Assembly (NCBI RefSeq): GCF_017052585.1
Contig: NZ_JAFFHZ010000001.1
Coordinates: 1,918,501 to 1,982,500 of the forward strand
Direction of reading: 5' to 3'
From: Paenibacillus apiarius
GTDB taxonomy: Bacteria; Bacillota; Bacilli; Paenibacillales; Paenibacillaceae
DNA length: 64,000 nt
A program made the position numbers and the translations under genes. Shown piece by piece: positions 63,833 through 64,000 of the stretch (positions within the stretch are counted from its first letter, which is position 1; each line of letters opens with the position of its first letter). The notes below the pieces were generated by a model that was not told where the DNA came from, made no database searches, and worked only from the letters and a program-made list of their open reading frames with translations.

Positions 63833-64000
63833 TTACTTAAGCGGCACGCGAATGGTAACTATCGTGCCTAGGTTCAATACGCTGTCAATGGTCAAACCAT
63901 AAGATTCGCCATACAAGATTCTGAGACGTTCCTGTATATTTTTCAAGCCGAGCGACCCATGATCCTGTATCTGGGCTTCGTTCAATTCTTGCTGAATTTG
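63833..64000 (-). CDS. Sensor histidine kinase, YesM-type (partial, C-terminal end)
   Basis: Only the last 55 residues are in the window. GSLGLKNIQERLRILYGESY is the G2-box region of the HATPase domain of YesM-type kinases, and the end GTIVTIRVPLK is typical. It stops 31 nt before the response-regulator start, giving the usual kinase-regulator gene pair. The sensor part lies outside the window. Confidence 0.9.
   Translation of the reverse strand, partial: QIQQELNEAQIQDHGSLGLKNIQERLRILYGESYGLTIDSVLNLGTIVTIRVPLK

Overview
The window looks like the chromosome of a spore-forming, low-to-mid-GC Bacillota of the Paenibacillus type. Four things point there: spoIIR lies in the Bacillus-type prfA-prmC-spoIIR-tsaC-mntP-ywlE-rpiB-ywlG-glyA-upp-wecB-atp block; ribosome binding sites are strong AGGAGG-like; TTG starts are frequent; and carbohydrate uptake uses YesM/YesN and Lpl-type ABC systems without their own ATPase. 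The genus is an inference from gene content, not from an rRNA gene. No rRNA, tRNA, CRISPR array or intact insertion sequence was seen.

Layout. 1-13.6 kb (all minus strand) is conserved core: ATP synthase (atpB partial, atpI, atpZ-like), mnaA/wecB, upp, glyA, ywlG, rpiB, ywlE, mntP, tsaC, spoIIR, prmC, prfA, ychF. 13.8-18.4 kb holds small or poorly known genes: a 47-aa protein, a repeat-helical protein, an AbrB-like protein, a secreted protein made of three repeats, and an NSS-family sodium symporter. 18.5-25.3 kb carries two importers: a Ugp-like sugar ABC system and an ECF vitamin-type system with a UPF0397-like S component. 25.6-31.8 kb is metabolism: fni, sdaAA/sdaAB, a decayed FkbM methyltransferase, and rocF-rocD. 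31.9-38.2 kb has an MFS exporter with a possible attenuator leader, cls, a TetR regulator, an orphan TorD-like chaperone and an AraC regulator.

38.2-43.8 kb is a mannose-related gene set on the plus strand: AraC regulator, a ManA enzyme with a degenerate kinase-like N-terminal domain, a divergent ROK kinase and a GH38 mannosidase. 43.8-48.1 kb is a TPP-riboswitch-controlled ykoFEDC operon (uptake of the thiamine precursor HMP). 48.4-50.9 kb is alsS-budA (acetoin). 51.1-53.8 kb has an M24 peptidase and a CLC-type fluoride exporter under a fluoride riboswitch. 54.2-64.0 kb is a second mannoside locus on the minus strand: a YesM/YesN two-component system, a three-gene LplB-LplC-LplA-type ABC importer, GH125 and GH38 mannosidases.

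Together the two mannoside loci suggest import of alpha-mannosyl oligosaccharides, cleavage inside the cell by GH125 and two different GH38 enzymes, then phosphorylation and isomerisation by the ROK kinase and ManA. Much of the window is ordinary core genome. The most unusual items are the ManA fusion with its ROK partner, the small ORFs with strong ribosome binding sites before the AraC and manA genes, the attenuator-like MFS leader, and the triplicated secreted protein.
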